Assembly (NCBI RefSeq): GCF_013155545.1 | Contig: NZ_JABJVV010000009.1 | Coordinates: 186,001-250,000, forward strand | Reading direction: 5' to 3' | Length of the DNA: 64,000 nucleotides | DNA from: Caenimonas soli | GTDB taxonomy: Bacteria; Pseudomonadota; Gammaproteobacteria; Burkholderiales; Burkholderiaceae_C | Shown: piece after piece, positions 62,100-64,000 of the stretch | How positions within the stretch are numbered: position 1 is the stretch's first letter | How the letters are laid out: every line of letters starts with the position of its first letter | Notes under the pieces: model-generated | Told to the model about the DNA's origin: nothing | Seen by the model: only the letters and a program-made list of their open reading frames with translations | Databases searched by the model: none | Made by a program: the position numbers and the translations under genes

Positions 62100-62998
62100 G
62101 CCGGGAACACCCCTGTCGACAAATACCGATCCCCCCGGTCGCACACAACAAAAACAATCGTTGCGTTCTCCACGGTCTTGGCGATCTCCTGGGCCACCCA
62201 GCAGGCGCCCGCAGCCGAAATGCCCCCGAAAATCCCTTCCTCGCGCGCCAGCCGCCGGCACATCTCCTCGGCGTCCTCCTGGCTCACGTACACCAGTTCA
62301 TCCACGGTGCTGGGATCGTAGATCTTGGGCAGGTATTCCTGCGGCCATTTGCGGATGCCCGGGATGCGCGAGCCTTCGCTGGGCTGGGCGCCGATGATGC
62401 GGATGGCGGGGTTCTTCTCTTTCAGATAGCGCGAGACGCCGGTGATGGTGCCCGTGGTTCCCATCGCGCTCACGAAATGCGTGATCTTGCCCTTGGTGTC
62501 GTCCCACAGCTCGGGCCCGGTGGTCTCGTAGTGGATGCGCGGGTTGTCGGCATTGGCAAACTGGTCCAGCACCCGGCCCTTGCCTTCTTTCTGCATGTTT
62601 TCGGCCAAGTCGCGCGCGTACTCCATGCCGCCGCTCTTGGGCGTGAGCACGAGTTCGGCGCCGAACGCCTTCATGGTCTGCGCCCGCTCGATGGACAAGT
62701 CCTCCGGCATGATGAGCACCATGCGGTAGCCCTTGATCGCCGCGGCCATGGCCAGGGCGATGCCGGTGTTGCCCGAGGTGGCCTCGATCAGCGTATCGCC
62801 GGGCTTGATCTCACCGCGCTCCTCGGCGCGCTTGATCATCGACAGCGCCGGCCGGTCCTTCACCGAACCGGCGGGGTTATTGCCCTCGAGTTTGCCCAGG
62901 ATCACATTGCCGCGGCCGTGGTTCTCGGTGGCGCCGATGCGCTGAAGTGCCACCAGCGGTGTCTTGCCGATGGCGTCTTCAATGGTGGGATAGGTCAT
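62096..62998 (-). CDS. cysM: Cysteine synthase B (O-acetylserine sulfhydrylase, CysM type)
   Basis: PLP enzyme making cysteine from O-acetylserine and sulfide or thiosulfate. 300 residues: TIEDAIGKTPLV at the N-terminus, PLP-Lys in NPAGSVKDRPAL near 45, TSGNTGIALA near 75, GTTGTITGVSRYL near 182. ATG 62998 fits the family; ATG 63013 has GAGGAG only one base away and would add five residues. The gene is read away from the divergent tRNA-Leu. First of the cysM-NUDIX-tusA run. Confidence 0.93.
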   Translation of the reverse strand: MTYPTIEDAIGKTPLVALQRIGATENHGRGNVILGKLEGNNPAGSVKDRPALSMIKRAEERGEIKPGDTLIEATSGNTGIALAMAAAIKGYRMVLIMPEDLSIERAQTMKAFGAELVLTPKSGGMEYARDLAENMQKEGKGRVLDQFANADNPRIHYETTGPELWDDTKGKITHFVSAMGTTGTITGVSRYLKEKNPAIRIIGAQPSEGSRIPGIRKWPQEYLPKIYDPSTVDELVYVSQEDAEEMCRRLAREEGIFGGISAAGACWVAQEIAKTVENATIVFVVCDRGDRYLSTGVFPA

Positions 62999-63055
62999 GA
63001 GTGTGGAGGCCATACTCCTCACTGTGCCATAATTTCCGGCTTCGCTTCTCGCACC

Positions 63056-63142
63056 GCCGGAGTGGTGAAATTGGTAGACGCAGGGGACTCAAAATCCCCC
63101 GGGGTAAAACCCGTGCCGGTTCGATTCCGGCCTCCGGCACCA
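63056..63142 (+). tRNA. tRNA-Leu (anticodon CAA)
   Basis: An 87-base type II tRNA including encoded CCA. The acceptor stem GCCGGAG/CTCCGGC is perfect, with discriminator A. The anticodon stem GGGGA/TCCCC has loop CTCAAAA, giving anticodon CAA (reads UUG). There is a long variable arm (CCGGGGTAAAACCCG), and the T arm GCCGG/TTCGATT/CCGGC is perfect. It is followed by a short TTTT run. Confidence 0.97.
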
Positions 63143-63170
63143 CAGGTTTTCAGCATAGTGAGTGCCGCCC

Positions 63171-64000
63171 TCAACGGGCGTATGTCATGCCTTCTTCCCA
63201 GACGGCCTGCATCTTCGCCAGGAATTCCGCCGGCACACGGGCATCACCTTTGGCCTCTTCAAGGGTCTGGTGCATAGCTGCCGCAATGGCTTCGAGCGTG
63301 CGCCCAGGCTGACTCACGCCACAAATCCGGCGCCCGAAATCGTGAAGCTCCTCTGTTGTCGGATAAGCCTTGGACTGGTGCTTGCCAGCAAATAGCTTAA
63401 GGGCAAGCGTGCGGTCCTCGAGCTCAGGGCCTCCTTGGTACTGCGTGTACTTGTAGATGGAGGTCGTCACCACATCGAACATCGGCGCGAGCCACACCTC
63501 GGCAGTGGAGCGATACAGCACGCCGAAGTTTTTCAGGTGTGCGTTGCCGTTGCGCACCATGATGGAGAAGGCCACTTGCTGGAAGAAGCGGTGCAGGTTT
63601 TCGCTGTGCAACTGCAGCTGGCGCAGCAGCTCAGCGATTCGCTGATAGCTTCCCTGGTACTTGCGGTCCGACATGATGTCGCGCACGCGCAAGCCTGCCA
63701 AGGCGGCGATGTCCTCGAAGCCGAGCCGCTCGAGGTGGCCGTTGTCGTGCACCACCATGTCGAAGCGGTCCAGAATCAGCAGCTGACCATCGTCGGAGAG
63801 GGCGAACGAGGGCACTTCGATACCGGCGCGACGGGCGGCGCTCAGGCACAAGTACTCGTTGGCGGCCAGGCAGGGGTAGGCAGGACTGGCAGCCTTCACG
63901 ATGAGCGAGGGGATGGGGACCGCCTGGCGGTCCGGGACCATGATTTTGGGCTGCACGCCCGCGATGCCGGCGCCCGTGCTCAGGTAGGCGGCCACCAACT
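63171..64000 (-). CDS. hipA: HipA-like kinase (partial at right edge)
   Basis: The last 275 or so residues of a HipA-type serine/threonine kinase toxin; the frame stays open past the window edge, so the N-terminus and any antitoxin (HipB) are outside. Visible: GIAGVQPKIMV (ATP-site region), LILDRFDM, the catalytic-loop region VRNGNAHLKNFGVLY, PMFDVVTT (metal-binding Asp) and LEDRTLALKLF. The catalytic loop has Asn where active HipA kinases have Asp (NGDAH). Base composition looks lower in GC than the neighbours. It lies 28 bases from tRNA-Leu, a common island site. Confidence 0.82.
   Translation of the reverse strand, partial: LVAAYLSTGAGIAGVQPKIMVPDRQAVPIPSLIVKAASPAYPCLAANEYLCLSAARRAGIEVPSFALSDDGQLLILDRFDMVVHDNGHLERLGFEDIAALAGLRVRDIMSDRKYQGSYQRIAELLRQLQLHSENLHRFFQQVAFSIMVRNGNAHLKNFGVLYRSTAEVWLAPMFDVVTTSIYKYTQYQGGPELEDRTLALKLFAGKHQSKAYPTTEELHDFGRRICGVSQPGRTLEAIAAAMHQTLEEAKGDARVPAEFLAKMQAVWEEGMTYAR

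Overview
The window looks like a chromosomal segment of a high-GC betaproteobacterium, most likely Burkholderiales and probably Comamonadaceae. The inference rests on gene content and order: Bug-type solute receptors without a matching membrane pair, the fmdB-DUF502-aspS-nudB-EEP-clsB run, the DUF971-ubiE-Tim44-ubiJ-ubiB run, and a large DUF3683 FAD/Fe-S oxidoreductase. Coding density is very high; no stretch over 300 bases lacks a gene. No rRNA, CRISPR array, insertion sequence or prophage was seen. There is one tRNA, tRNA-Leu(CAA).

Layout. 0.2-5.9 kb: a carboxy-terminal protease, a MoeB/ThiF-like E1 enzyme, then a convergent catabolic operon (split UxaA-family lyase resembling (R)-sulfolactate sulfo-lyase SuyAB, plus an Ldh-family dehydrogenase) with a divergent GntR regulator. 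5.9-14.8 kb: an AsmA protein, a two-component cluster (receiver-only regulator, NarL-type regulator, CHASE3 histidine kinase) and a run of small envelope-stress-type genes (DUF1328, ElaB/DUF883-like, holin-like, BON proteins) around a zinc metallopeptidase. 14.9-27.6 kb: a ligase-associated DNA repair set (Lhr-type helicase, ATP-dependent ligase, MBL-fold exonuclease) split by a block with a short MarR regulator, two Bug receptors, a sulfatase, a SulP transporter, a DUF429 protein, a BLUF photoreceptor and folE. 27.6-33 kb: clsB, an EEP phosphatase, nudB, aspS, DUF502, fmdB. 33-39 kb: a sodium/solute symporter and the ubiquinone genes ubiB, ubiJ and ubiE with Tim44-like and DUF971 partners. 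39-42 kb: a TpsB-type outer-membrane transporter with a double-FecR protein. 42-51 kb: the 1296-residue oxidoreductase and a complete ugpBAECQ glycerol-3-phosphate/glycerophosphodiester operon. 51-56.4 kb: a DUF3501/HdrB-like/rubrerythrin group, divergent from a VOC-FAD monooxygenase-DUF2783 group. 56.4-64 kb: valS, an unusual hydroxyacid-dehydrogenase-like gene, galU, tusA, a NUDIX hydrolase, cysM, tRNA-Leu and a HipA-like kinase cut by the window edge.

Two themes recur. Sulfur: the sulfolactate-type module, a formylglycine sulfatase, SulP, cysM and tusA. The other is a family of small palindromic repeats (conserved GTCAT and ATCCA flanks, near-constant CTTGA loop, co-varying stems), present in at least ten good units. 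In two places these repeats supply coding features: the stop codons of a pair of convergent genes, and a misleading ATG ahead of a TTG start.
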